64,000 bases of DNA from JAGOUU01 sp964609155 (GCA_964609155.1 CAZSRF010000001.1:1-64000); one strand, 5' to 3'; positions 44,998 through 53,997 are shown, numbered from the stretch's first letter. The notes: generated by a model from the sequence alone, not told the origin. Translations and numbers: made by a program.

Positions 44998-47169
44998 ATG
45001 AATAACGCTAAAAAGCCAAATAAAAAGAAAGTTTTTATAATCATCCTAATCACTTTATTACTAATCCCTATTATTAGCTTAATTTTACTTTTTACATATG
45101 TAAATCCCAATAGCTACAAATTAAAAATTACTTCCATAGCCAGTAATGCTATAAATCGCGAAGTTTCGATTGATGGTGATTTAAATTGGAGTCTCTTCCC
45201 TCTAGGTGTCACTTTAAATGACTTTAAAATAGCCAATGACCCTAAATTTAAACCAAAAGATATGATAGCTGCAAAAAGAGCGACTTTACTCTTAGAATTA
45301 TTTCCCCTTTTATCTGGTAGATACCATATAAAATATATAACCTTAAAAGACGCTGCAGTTAATTTATCTAAAGATAAAGATGATTACACTAACTGGCAAT
45401 CTATATTTAGCACAACTGATAAAAACGCAGAAAAAACTGGCAAGTTACAAGCCCCAACGACTGATGCTCACAACACTGAAGCAACGTTTTCAATTGCAGA
45501 TATTAAAATAACAAATGGTGTTATTAATTGGGAAGATCCTAAAGAACGCCTAAAAATCACAAACATTAACATCCAGGGTTATGATATTGATGACAGCGGT
45601 AATAAACCAATACGGATTAAAGGCTCTTTAGATAGTAATTTTCAAAATAAAGAAACTAAAATAACCGCAAAATTTGATCTAAAAACTACTCTCTTTGAAA
45701 ACAACGACAGTGTAAATAAAATAACATTAGATCTTAAAGAATTTTATTTAAAACTAGGTGGAAAAACTTACCCACAAAAACCAGAAATTAATATAAGCGG
45801 CAAAACAAATGTAAATCTCACTGAAAAAACATTTGAATTTAAAAATATTAAAGCAGATTTAAATGACCTAGATATCACCGGTGATTTAAACGGTAACTAC
45901 GATTATAAAACTCCAGGTGCACTTAATCTAAATGGCAAAATAGCAATAAAAAACGGTAATATACAGCAATTTTTTAATAGCCTTAACCTTGCTGAACAAC
46001 AATATTTTTATAACAAAATTTCTGCAACTTTTACCTTCAGCACCAATAATAAAATAATAGCCGTGGATCCTATTAATTTAAAATTAGATAATGATAAAGT
46101 TAATGGCTTTATTAAAATAGATACCACACACACTCCCTACAAAATTAGCACAAATATTAAAGCTGATAATCTAAATATTGATAAATTGCTAGGGCAATCT
46201 GACCAACAAAAAAAAGCAACAGATGAACGATCTAAAACAACTTCATCCCCTACCTCCCAAAAAGACAATACTGAAATATTTGGCTCAGCCATAAGATCTG
46301 CTTTACAAAATATAAACATTAATCTTCTTGCTTCTATAAAAAAACTTACTTATAGCCAACTTGATATAACTAATTTTAATACCAATGTAACAATACGAAA
46401 GCAGAAAATAGACAGTAATACAAAATTTATTGTCTATAAAGGCCTAACAAATATCTATTCATCTATAGACTTATCAAAAAATACTCCTTCTTGGAATGGT
46501 AAATTTAATATTAATAATTTTGATATTGAAAATTTTTTAAGGCAAAAAATGGACTCAAAACGTTGGAGTGGCTCTACCGACATAGCCCTTTCATATCAAA
46601 CTTTAGGAAATAAATCTGATGAACTGCTTAAAAATTTAAATGGCAATGTAAAATTAAACCTAAAAGATGGATATTTAAATGGCATTGATTTAAATGCAAT
46701 TTTTACGCTTGTTAATAAAAAATTAGACTTAACCCCCGATAGGATTATAGATATTGCTAAATCTGCATTAAGTATTTTCATAAAAAAGCCAAAAGATACA
46801 ACAGCTGCTGATGAAACAAAGTTATTTAGTTTAAATGCTACGGGTGTTATCTCTAACGGCACATTATCAAATAATGATTTAATCGCTGTAACACCCTTCT
46901 TAAAAGCAACAGGCCAAGGGCGAATTTATCTACCAGGGCCAACTATCAATTATCGAGTGACATTATCAGACAACAATAATAAAACTAACCTTGATGTCCC
47001 TATTATCTTAACTGGTAATTTATTTGAGCCTAACTATAATGTTGACACTGCAGCATTATTGAATAGTAATTTGTTTAAGTCTATACTGCGTAAAAATCTT
47101 AAATCAATCAACAATAAATTATTACTCGACAAAGTACCTATGATTAATAATGTGTTGGAGAACCTATGA
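44998..47169 (+). CDS. asmA: AsmA-family protein
   Basis: A 723-residue inner-membrane-anchored periplasmic protein. The N-terminal helix (VFIIILITLLLIPIISLILLF region) is followed by YVNPNSYKLKITSIASNAINREVSIDGDLNWSLFP, the hallmark AsmA start, and a long Lys/Asn/Asp-rich beta-rich body. The C-terminal LNGNVKLNLKDGYLNGIDLN is the second AsmA motif. These proteins are thought to act in lipid transport or outer-membrane assembly. It overlaps the yggX gene by 4 nt; mutY, which commonly sits between, is missing. Confidence 0.9.
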   Translation: MNNAKKPNKKKVFIIILITLLLIPIISLILLFTYVNPNSYKLKITSIASNAINREVSIDGDLNWSLFPLGVTLNDFKIANDPKFKPKDMIAAKRATLLLELFPLLSGRYHIKYITLKDAAVNLSKDKDDYTNWQSIFSTTDKNAEKTGKLQAPTTDAHNTEATFSIADIKITNGVINWEDPKERLKITNINIQGYDIDDSGNKPIRIKGSLDSNFQNKETKITAKFDLKTTLFENNDSVNKITLDLKEFYLKLGGKTYPQKPEINISGKTNVNLTEKTFEFKNIKADLNDLDITGDLNGNYDYKTPGALNLNGKIAIKNGNIQQFFNSLNLAEQQYFYNKISATFTFSTNNKIIAVDPINLKLDNDKVNGFIKIDTTHTPYKISTNIKADNLNIDKLLGQSDQQKKATDERSKTTSSPTSQKDNTEIFGSAIRSALQNININLLASIKKLTYSQLDITNFNTNVTIRKQKIDSNTKFIVYKGLTNIYSSIDLSKNTPSWNGKFNINNFDIENFLRQKMDSKRWSGSTDIALSYQTLGNKSDELLKNLNGNVKLNLKDGYLNGIDLNAIFTLVNKKLDLTPDRIIDIAKSALSIFIKKPKDTTAADETKLFSLNATGVISNGTLSNNDLIAVTPFLKATGQGRIYLPGPTINYRVTLSDNNNKTNLDVPIILTGNLFEPNYNVDTAALLNSNLFKSILRKNLKSINNKLLLDKVPMINNVLENL

Positions 47170-47438
47170 GCAGGATAATATTTTGCCGAAAGCTGCAAGC
47201 TAAATTAGAAGGCCTATCTAAGGCTCCCTACCCCGGCGAATTAGGGCAAGAAATTTATCAACATATTTCAAAACAAGCATGGAATGATTGGATTAACCAT
47301 CAGACAATGCTTATCAACGAGTATAGATTAAGCTTAATCGAACCCAAGGCTCGTCAATTTTTAGAAAAAGAAATGGTAAATTTTCTATTCCACAATAACT
47401 CAGAAAAACCCAGTGGCTTTACTCCCATTGAAGATTAA
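47166..47438 (+). CDS. yggX: Fe(2+)-trafficking / oxidative damage protection protein YggX
   Basis: A 90-residue cytosolic protein that protects iron-sulfur clusters. Typical motifs: IIFCRKLQAKLEGL at the start, PGELGQEIYQHISKQAWNDW and a late KARQFLEKEM. The start overlaps the AsmA stop (ATGA), suggesting coupling. Confidence 0.94.
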   Translation: MSRIIFCRKLQAKLEGLSKAPYPGELGQEIYQHISKQAWNDWINHQTMLINEYRLSLIEPKARQFLEKEMVNFLFHNNSEKPSGFTPIED

Positions 47439-47450
47439 TAGATTAATAAT

Positions 47451-47972
47451 ATGTCATATATCTATGGTGTTCACAGAACTAGGTTTGGCGATTTTATGAT
47501 TGCTATCAATCTGTTAAACAACAAATTAATTTCAGGAGAATTTGCAACTAAAATCAATAATCATAATCTTAAAGAGTTCCTGAATGCTATTCTCAAAATC
47601 AGACCTGGAATTAATATCCAACAAAATCAGAAAAAAACAGCCCCTTTCGTCAATAAACTTTTTAACACCTTCCGTAACCCCATAGACATAGAACCTGAAT
47701 TACTAGGAACCCCATTTCAAGTCAAAGTTTGGAAAGAGTTATTAAACATTCCTTACGGTACAACCGTATGTTATCAAGATATAGCAAATAAAATTGACAA
47801 TCCGCAGGCTGTGCGCGCCGTGGCAAGTAGCATTGCCAATAATCGTATCGCTTATCTTATACCATGTCATCGTGTGATCAAGAAATCAGGCGAAACTCAT
47901 AAGTATAGATGGGGTAGTGAAATTAAACAATCCATGATTGAATGGGAACAAAATAATCTTGACACTATATAA
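47451..47972 (+). CDS. ogt: Methylated-DNA-[protein]-cysteine S-methyltransferase
   Basis: A 173-residue suicide enzyme that repairs O6-methylguanine. The acceptor Cys139 is in LIPCHRVIKKSG, and the helix-turn-helix TPFQVKVWKELLNIPYGTTVCYQDIA and recognition segment PQAVRAVASSIANNRIAY are complete. It starts 12 nt after yggX and is probably in the same transcript. Confidence 0.94.
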   Translation: MSYIYGVHRTRFGDFMIAINLLNNKLISGEFATKINNHNLKEFLNAILKIRPGINIQQNQKKTAPFVNKLFNTFRNPIDIEPELLGTPFQVKVWKELLNIPYGTTVCYQDIANKIDNPQAVRAVASSIANNRIAYLIPCHRVIKKSGETHKYRWGSEIKQSMIEWEQNNLDTI

Positions 47973-48016
47973 GAATTATTGTTTAATTCTACTCTAGCTC
48001 ATGTTCATTATCACAT

Positions 48017-48092
48017 GGCCTGATAGCTCAGTCGGTAGAGCAAAGGACTGAAAATCCTTGTGTCGGTGGTTCGATTCCACCTCAGGCCACCA
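48017..48092 (+). tRNA. tRNA-Phe (GAA)
   Basis: A full 76-nt cloverleaf with encoded CCA: acceptor GGCCTGA/TCAGGCC, anticodon loop CTGAAAA (anticodon GAA), T-arm GGTGG/CCACC. Everything for the next 9 kb is accessory, so the gene may have served as an integration site. A duplicate 3' end marking an attR is not seen in the window. Confidence 0.95.
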
Positions 48093-48266
48093 TGTAAATC
48101 AAAATGTTATCTCTTTTTAAAAATCTTGCCGAATCCATGTGTCGAATATGTGTCGAAGGTTGAAACAGATATTTTGTGATACATAAAAATACTGTGTCTA
48201 TCTTGACAATAGCCAACATCAAATGTTAGCCTTCATTACCATAAATCCTATAGTTTCAAAATATAT

Positions 48267-49007
48267 ATGGCTAAACAATCAAACCTATCTGACAACAAAA
48301 TTCATCCTTGGCGCTATTGCCCAGTTGGGAAAGATTATGTGCGTGAACATTCTATGCATATACCTCCAAGCAAAGAATATCCTAAAGGCCACATTGTAAC
48401 CAGACATGCTCATTGTAGAAAAAATAGCTATAGCTCAAAAGATTCATTATCTTATGATGAAATCATGTATATCTCTAACTCTTATTTTTCTGATCTCAGC
48501 GGTCCACCAAGAGCTAATTCTTTAAAAGATTTTAAAAACGGTGATAAATATGATGTTTTAATCCGTGGCTGGGTGCGTTATTGGAATGACGTATTAAAAT
48601 ATAAAGAACCATTAGATCCAAATCTAGTAAAAACATTAATTGCTTCAGAATCTAGTTTTAGAGCCGAATTAGTATTCGGCAAAGCCCATGGATTAATGCA
48701 GCTCATGCTAGAAACCTTTGGTTATATCAGTCATGACCCTCAAAAAACAGATTTAAAAGACCATTTTATAACCCTCTCTTAAAAAAATTATTTAGACCCT
48801 TCAGCTAACATTTGTGCTGGAGTACGTTGGTTATTTAGAAAAAAATCTACTACTTCTGGATTATTGGGTAGAGACGCTACATGGATAGAAGCAGTGGCAG
48901 ACTATAAAAGCTATTTGAAAAATATGGTTAACGGAAAAGAGCCTAATCCAAAAGGTATGGAGCCATTTAATAAATTTTATGCAGAAATCAACGAAAAAAA
49001 ATCTTAA
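48267..49007 (+). pseudogene. Lytic transglycosylase toxin, broken by an in-frame stop
   Basis: Reading from the ATG, 171 codons encode an N-terminal HPWRYCPVGKDYVREHSMH region and the start of an SLT-type transglycosylase (LVKTLIASESSFRAEL with catalytic Glu, then KAHGLMQLM). A TAA at 48780 interrupts it, but the same frame continues for 74 codons (NYLDPSANICAGVRWLFRK to the TAA at 49005), completing the SLT domain. No frameshift is needed. The missing signal peptide plus an adjacent exported protein resembles type VI secretion peptidoglycan-degrading toxins. Most likely a recent nonsense mutation or a sequencing error. Confidence 0.78.
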
Positions 49008-49590
49008 ATATCAAGTTAAATATTTAATAATATTTTTATTTTGTTTAGTATATAACGCGTATGGGATTGATCCAACTATTAAAGCCAAATATCCATTTGT
49101 CCTAGTCAATGATGATCATAATATTTTAAACGAACAAGATCTAGCTGATGAATTTTATGGTACCACATCTGTACCCATTTCTGATCAACATCATTCTATT
49201 TATTGGAAATGTTACCGTACTAAAGATATAACTATAAATTATAGAATCTTGGAATATAGTAAAGAATGGCTTGAAGATGTTGCTGATTTAAATATTAATG
49301 CTATTGATGAAAATGGTATAGTCAATCAGTATGGCATGCGTCGAGGGATAGGAGTAACATATTGTAAAAGAGATTCCAAACATTGGAAAAAATTGATGAA
49401 AAACCAGGAACATGTTTGTATTCATGGTTTTTATATTGGTAGTGCTGAAAAATTATATAATGGCAAAAGACAACCCGTCATGGGCTGGGTTTTGAATAAA
49501 CTAAAAACTAAGAGTGGCTGTCATAATTATTTTGATTCACATGATTGTTATGGCAAGGCCATAAAGTCATATGCTCATAAAATTCCCTGA
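48979..49590 (+). CDS. Exported protein, putative immunity partner of the transglycosylase
   Basis: A 203-residue protein with a signal peptide (YLIIFLFCLVYNAYG, cleavage about residue 30) and several Cys in the mature part (WKCYRTKD, VTYCKRD, EHVCIHG, SGCHNYF, HDCYGK), suggesting disulfides in the periplasm. Its ATG lies inside the 3' end of the transglycosylase frame (29-nt overlap). Toxin without a signal plus overlapping periplasmic partner is the usual effector-immunity layout for peptidoglycan hydrolases; this role is inferred. The family is not recognised. Confidence 0.6.
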   Translation: MQKSTKKNLKYQVKYLIIFLFCLVYNAYGIDPTIKAKYPFVLVNDDHNILNEQDLADEFYGTTSVPISDQHHSIYWKCYRTKDITINYRILEYSKEWLEDVADLNINAIDENGIVNQYGMRRGIGVTYCKRDSKHWKKLMKNQEHVCIHGFYIGSAEKLYNGKRQPVMGWVLNKLKTKSGCHNYFDSHDCYGKAIKSYAHKIP

Positions 49591-49911
49591 TTCTGTACCT
49601 CATCTTCAAAAAATTTTACAAAAAATGTTTTGCTTAATTTAGGATTTTTCTTATTCTCACGTGTAAACTCAGCAATAAACCCACATTTCTTATAAAATTC
49701 TGGGGCATTAAATGTATTTGTGCACAAATTAATATTATTAAACCCTTGGCCTTTAAATTTAGCTTCTAACTCATGAATTAATTTTCTTCCGTATCCCTGT
49801 CCACGATATTTCGAATGCACCCACATATCTTCAATATAAATTTCTGCAAATGCTGTAAAAGCTGGTTGGTACTTTAAGTATTAATCGTTCAGTTTCTAAA
49901 GAAATAGCCAT
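49575..49911 (-). pseudogene. GNAT acetyltransferase remnant (chimeric)
   Basis: From the ATG at 49911 a short frame reads LETERLILKVPT, the typical start of a RimL-type GNAT, and then stops. In another frame the C-terminal half of a GNAT follows: QPAFTAFAEIYIEDMWVHSK, YRGQGYGRKLI (acetyl-CoA loop) and APEFYKKCGF. The central part is missing, and the halves look like different GNAT subtypes, so two genes may have recombined. The C-terminal part overlaps the convergent exported-protein gene by 16 nt. Confidence 0.65.
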
Positions 49912-49936
49912 GTTTATCTTGCTCAATTAAATATTT

Positions 49937-49959
49937 CATTAGGTGTAAGTAACCTAATG
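49937..49959. terminator. Small hairpin before the IS end
   Basis: CATTAGGT-GTAAGTA-ACCTAATG, perfect 8-bp arms, followed by ATTTTCT on the plus strand. A possible plus-strand terminator or a palindromic insertion target, 8 nt from the IS5-type end. Confidence 0.4.
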
Positions 49960-49967
49960 ATTTTCTA

Positions 49968-50600
49968 GGGTCTGTTGATAATTGAGATAAGCAGTTGAAA
50001 TAAAATAGCAAACTTGTAATATTATGTTGTCTAAATAAAATAATATAAAACGAGTTTGCTATGGTCCGACTAATGCTCAGCGACGAGCTTTGGTCGAAGT
50101 TAAGGACAATAATGCGCCAAAATGGAGTATATGACAAGTCTAATCTTCGACTAACGGTAGAAGCAATATTATACCGCATGCGAGTTGGTTGCCCCTGGAG
50201 AGATTTGCCGACATATTTTGGTAAATGGAATTCAATATACAAAAAATTTAATTATTGGTCTCAAAATAATAAACTAATGAATATATTTAATTGTTTGATC
50301 ACAGAGCCAGATTTCGAAAATGAATTTATTGATGGTAGCTTCATCAAAGCACATCAGCACAGTACTGGTGCAGCTGGTGGGCATCATCAGGATATTGGTA
50401 AAAGTAAAGGTGGTAATACCACTAAAATACATATGATAGTCGATTCACAAGGCATGCCTATTAAATTTTGCTTATCTGCTGGTAATGTAAATGATTCAAC
50501 TATGGCTACTTCTATCCTGAATGATTTAGCCTTAACTGATAACGTTATTGCTGACAAAGGTTATGACAGCGAGGCTATCAGAGATTATAAGTACTTATAA
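49968..50600 (+). mobile_element. IS5-family element, 3'-truncated
   Basis: The left end is GGGTCTGTTGATAATTGAG (49968-49986), typical of the IS427-like group terminal repeat. The transposase begins at 50061. No matching right end is found downstream, where IS630 sequence starts instead, so only the left ~630 bp survive. Confidence 0.75.
50061..50600 (+). pseudogene. IS5-family transposase, truncated
   Basis: 179 residues of a DDE transposase: an N-terminal DUF4096-like domain (LRLTVEAILYRMRVGCPWRDLP), first Asp in FIDGSFIKAHQH, GGNTTKIHMIVDSQGMP, and second Asp in VIADKGYDSEAIRDY. The reading then ends abruptly at KYL, before the region with the catalytic Glu and YxxR...K motif. Inactive. 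The two frames that usually need a ribosomal shift appear fused here. Confidence 0.85.
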
Positions 50601-50655
50601 AAAATTAATGTGATATAATTTGCGTTTCTAGCTGTTAACAAGAAAGAATCACATT

Positions 50656-51213
50656 ATGAAATTTGTATCAAAACTGACAACAGAAGAAATAACCACGTTA
50701 AATGAATTAGTGAAATTTGGGTCAAGTTACCGTTATAGACAGCGTGCCCACATGATACTGCTAAGTAACAAAGATTACATGCTTGACGAGCTATCTGATA
50801 TTTTTCAAATACACCGCAATCAAGTATCTGAAACTATAGAACGCTGGGAATCATTTGGTCTTATTGGATTGCAAGATATAGCAGGCAGAGGTCGCAAACC
50901 AAAAATAGATGTTGAAGCAACTGGAAAAATTATTTCTTGGGTTGAAGCTAACACACCGCGTAGCGCGAAAGAAGTAGTAAATTATGTTAGTTCTGAATTA
51001 GGACTAGATGTTTGTGAAGATACTCTAAAAAATTTATTGAAGGAAGCTGGTTACAGCTGGAAAAGGCTTCGTAAGGCAGTAAAACACCTTCGTGATCAAG
51101 ATGCATTTAGCAAAGCACAAGAAGAGATTGCCGAATTAGAAACCAAACACGTTAATGGTGATATAGATTTGCAATATTTTGATGCTAGGGGCTGTTATTT
51201 AGTTTGTTCATAA
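50656..51213 (+). pseudogene. IS630-family transposase, truncated
   Basis: 185 residues of an IS630-type transposase: a homeodomain-like helix-turn-helix part (RQRAHMILLSNKDYMLDEL, FQIHRNQVSETIERW), a linker with GRGRKPKID, a second helix-turn-helix (GLDVCEDTLKNLLKEAGYSWKR) and the first catalytic Asp in DLQYFDARG. It stops there, so the remaining DDE domain is gone. The left end probably begins just after 50600, abutting the IS5 fragment. No right end is visible. Confidence 0.82.
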
Positions 51214-51329
51214 CATTATATAAGAACTTATTATCAATATCACTAAAACTTGATCCCTTTTTACACTGCCTAACTAATCCATAGGTGTTGTCAGTAAGTA
51301 TTATTAAGTGTTCTCTCTACTTGGTCCTG

Positions 51330-51366
51330 ACTTAGTGCCAGCTTGGTGCCAATATTGGCACTAAGT
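51330..51366. repeat. 11-bp inverted repeat with internal direct repeat
   Basis: ACTTAGTGCCA (51330-51340) and TGGCACTAAGT (51356-51366), with a further CTTGGTGCCA between them. It falls within the decayed reading frame encoding GTKLALSQDQV, so it may be a leftover coding repeat rather than an operator. Confidence 0.5.
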
Positions 51367-51440
51367 TTATGGTTGTATCCGAGATGCTCACGTGAATAAC
51401 TCATTGAAAAACAAGACTTTTATCCATATTTTGCCATAAG

Positions 51441-51470
51441 TTGGCCGGAGTTGGCCGGAGTTGGCCGGAG
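51441..51470. repeat. Three perfect tandem copies of TTGGCCGGAG
   Basis: A 10-bp GC-rich unit repeated three times without change, in a strongly AT-rich setting, immediately after the TAG of the AlbA_2 gene on the minus strand. Read in that gene's frame it encodes SGQLRPTPA. Confidence 0.9.
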
Positions 51471-51472
51471 TG

Positions 51473-52891
51473 CTATGTTAATAAATACCATAGTTTTGAA
51501 GTAGTTTCCCCTGTAGAATCAATCAAACCAAGATCTTTAAGTTTGGTAAGTTCTCTCCTAAGCGTTCTTTCAGGGATTGCAGGCTTAATTAAAATTATAA
51601 TATCTTTTGATGATAATTCACCTTTTTGTCCTAGCAGGGTTATTATATTTTGTTGTTGTTTTGATAAATTATCATATGTAATACTAGGCTTAGCAATAAT
51701 TTGCGTATTGCCAATAGGTTCTTTGGATATTAGAGTTAATAGTGTTCCAATAGGATCTTGAGAATATATAGGTTCTGGATGGCCGGCCTCCTTACATTCA
51801 TCCATAATCATGTTAATACCACGACCCCATGACTCAAAAATTTTATGATAATAGAGAACATTAGCAATCTTACGGTTTCTAGGCATAGAGCGGTTGAGAT
51901 CTTTTATGGTTGCAACAGAAACTCCTGGCGGAAATAATCCGTAGTTCCATACTTCGATCCTGTTATCGTATATGGCTATGCTTATACTGCCACTATAATT
52001 GCTATAGTCTCTGTGACATAACGCATTGGCTACTGCTTCTCTTAAAGCTTTTATAGGGAATAATGGTCGATCAACTCTCTCAATTTGCCCTTCCGGAAAG
52101 GTACTTTCAATGGGTAAATAATTATTAAGGAAGGTCATTCCAGCACTTAATAATTTAAAAACATTACCTGAGACTTGCTTATTATCAATGAAAATAGATC
52201 TATCAATTCCTCTAAAGCGCGCTAGTTTCAATATACACTGCGGATATTGCTCTTGCGGATTTTTGCCAAATAATACAATAGCTGCATTGGTAATTTTATT
52301 ATTTACAATAAGATCTAATCGTTTTAATGCTAATAATGGATCTGTTGTTGCGTAACCTTCAGGAATTCTACCATTCAAGGTACCTTCGTGTATTGTAGAT
52401 ATAATTCTATCAGTGTCTAAATCTTCAATTGTTACATTATCTGGCGTTAAATTTTCCCAAGAAAAATTCTCATCAGCATTGCTTAAGGTTAGATGTTTTA
52501 GATGTTCCATAGGCATTGGAATAGTAGTGGATTGATTGCGTAAAAAGGCCTTATGATTGTACATATAAGGTCGTTTTGTACTATCAGTTGTAACATGAAT
52601 AGCTATTATATATTTATCAGTACCTGGCAATTTTTCGTAGAAGATTTCTAGCTTAACAACTGGTGATATCTTTGATAATTCAATGCCAATTTCTCTTTTA
52701 GTTTTATCGGTAACTTCTTGGCCAACGATTTTTCCATCATCAGTTACGCCAATCAATAGGGTACCACCATCACAATTTAAAAATGCGCAAATAGTTTCAC
52801 AAACAGATTTTAGTAGACCTGTTGATTTTTTGAATTCAACAGTTAATGATTCACCACTAGAAATAATTTTTTTTATATTGTCTATATTCAT
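51473..52891 (-). CDS. AlbA_2 / HATPase_c_4 DNA-binding ATPase-like regulator
   Basis: A 472-residue protein. Residues 1-125 are an AlbA_2 (Schlafen-like) domain: SLTVEFKKSTGLLKSVCETI, then GGTLLIGVTDDGKIVG. Residues ~200-400 contain the RecG-like HATPase_c_4 segment (ALREAVANALCHRDYSN, RIEVWNYGLFPPGV, WGRGINMIMDECKEAG). A winged helix closes the protein (QQNIITLLGQKGELSSKDII). Such proteins are often encoded on mobile DNA and proposed to be regulators. The tail may have been longer once. Confidence 0.86.
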   Translation of the reverse strand: MNIDNIKKIISSGESLTVEFKKSTGLLKSVCETICAFLNCDGGTLLIGVTDDGKIVGQEVTDKTKREIGIELSKISPVVKLEIFYEKLPGTDKYIIAIHVTTDSTKRPYMYNHKAFLRNQSTTIPMPMEHLKHLTLSNADENFSWENLTPDNVTIEDLDTDRIISTIHEGTLNGRIPEGYATTDPLLALKRLDLIVNNKITNAAIVLFGKNPQEQYPQCILKLARFRGIDRSIFIDNKQVSGNVFKLLSAGMTFLNNYLPIESTFPEGQIERVDRPLFPIKALREAVANALCHRDYSNYSGSISIAIYDNRIEVWNYGLFPPGVSVATIKDLNRSMPRNRKIANVLYYHKIFESWGRGINMIMDECKEAGHPEPIYSQDPIGTLLTLISKEPIGNTQIIAKPSITYDNLSKQQQNIITLLGQKGELSSKDIIILIKPAIPERTLRRELTKLKDLGLIDSTGETTSKLWYLLT

Positions 52892-53046
52892 AGATTAGAA
52901 AGATCAATTCTTATATTTAGTAATTTGAAACAATCATATTTTATCATGTTATCAACTAATAATCTTCTTGATTCCACTTTTGAAAATCTAATATTATTTA
53001 GTACTAGGATAGCCTGAAATATAACATAGTTAGCATTCTATGACTC

Positions 53047-53265
53047 TTAAACAAATTTTATGATCTGACTTAGTTCTCTCTTGCATTTGGTAATGAGTCG
53101 TGAGGTATTTCTTATCTCAGCACAACGCATGCCATGCTTATAAGAGTTCTTGCTACTTATAGCTTTACCTACAGCTGTTTTTGGACCTGTAGAGTATAAC
53201 CAAGGTTTTTTCTCTCGTATTATTTGTGATTGCTTTAATCGCTGCTCAACAGTCCATCTTCTCAT
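53047..53265 (-). CDS. Small phage-associated protein (GPKT...KHG type)
   Basis: A 72-residue basic protein. WTVEQRLKQSQIIREKKPW followed by STGPKTAVGKAISSKNSYKHG is a motif I know from short proteins next to phage or island genes in proteobacteria. Its function is unknown. It lies 47 nt downstream of the gene at 53313-53771 in the same direction, and the two typically occur as a pair. Confidence 0.65.
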   Translation of the reverse strand: MRRWTVEQRLKQSQIIREKKPWLYSTGPKTAVGKAISSKNSYKHGMRCAEIRNTSRLITKCKRELSQIIKFV

Positions 53266-53312
53266 ATGCTTTGCTCTATTCAGTTCGTTTGCAAATTTTT
53301 CTACATTTAAAA

Positions 53313-53771
53313 TTAAGAAGTAGATGTATTATTAACTTGCTGGTTAATAGCATTATTTTGATGCTTAATAAATACTGCTCTTCTAGGATTTTTCAGTTCA
53401 GCTAAAACAGCTAATGTTTTTCTAGATTGATTCTGTGCTCTTAATGCTATATCTGAAAAAACTTGGATCTGATTAATCATCTGTACATCAGAAGCTCTCA
53501 ACAAAGTATAGTGAAATAAAGCATTAAGCGTTTGTGCTTGAGTTATTAACATTAGCTCAATTTCACTAATATCACCATTAACTACTTTGCTTGCATTTTG
53601 TGCTAGAGCTTTTGCTACACTTGTTGTATCTAGTCTGCAATTGTTGATACTATTTATTGTGATCGCAGAAGTTATTACCGGATCCGTATAAATTTCCGAT
53701 CTTTCTATGGCCTGTAGTTTTAATTTAGTGGCTGATTCTAATTGCTTTGACTTCTCTTTGATATTAGCCAT
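53313..53771 (-). CDS. Phage/island-associated hypothetical protein
   Basis: About 152 residues from the ATG at 53771 (ANIKEKSKQ); upstream Met codons exist, but homologues I know begin near here. The middle is helical (MLITQAQTLNALFHYTLLRA), and the C-terminus ALRAQNQSRKTLAVLAELKN then VFIKHQNNAINQQVNN is a recurrent ending in a widespread proteobacterial family of unknown function, usually paired with the preceding small gene. Evidence of a decayed integrative element. Confidence 0.65.
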   Translation of the reverse strand: MANIKEKSKQLESATKLKLQAIERSEIYTDPVITSAITINSINNCRLDTTSVAKALAQNASKVVNGDISEIELMLITQAQTLNALFHYTLLRASDVQMINQIQVFSDIALRAQNQSRKTLAVLAELKNPRRAVFIKHQNNAINQQVNNTSTS

Positions 53772-53908
53772 TCTATTTATTCCCATAATTAGTTGTAAGA
53801 GTTGTAATTTATGTAATAACTCCATAAATATATTATAAATTAATATATTACATTCATCCACTCCATTACATCATGGCTATAAAACCGTACAATATTTAAA
53901 CAAAGATG

Positions 53909-53976
53909 TAAGGAGTCAGTTGCAAGAACATTGCGTTTAATCAACGTCTTAACTAATTCCTTACACTCCTTACATA
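53909..53976. repeat. Inverted repeat TGTAAGGAGT / ACTCCTTACA
   Basis: Arms about 55 bp apart, with an extra TTCCTTACA copy beside the right arm, so the site holds both inverted and direct repeats of TGTAAGGA. It lies just beyond the 3' end of the primase-like remnant. It may be a leftover coding repeat or a replication or attachment site. Confidence 0.5.
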
Positions 53977-53997
53977 ACATACATAATTAATAATATA

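Larger units (their letters stand above)
51291..51475 (-). pseudogene. Decayed C-terminal extension of the AlbA_2 protein
   Basis: Directly after the TAG of the neighbouring gene the same frame continues with HSGQLRPTPANLW for 23 codons. After a -1 shift at 51404 another frame gives GTKLALSQDQVERTL before TGA at 51291. Both peptides resemble low-complexity tails I associate with AlbA_2/HATPase-type proteins. This suggests the tail was lost by a nonsense codon plus a frameshift. Confidence 0.5.

Noticed and set aside
48110..48180. Possible integrase C-terminus next to tRNA-Phe (repeat of ATGTGTCGAA, short open minus-strand frame)
   Set aside because: Too short and without recognisable recombinase motifs; the direct repeat alone does not show an attachment site.
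49889..50242. 117-codon minus-strand frame
   Set aside because: Antisense to the IS5 transposase and its left end; no protein features.
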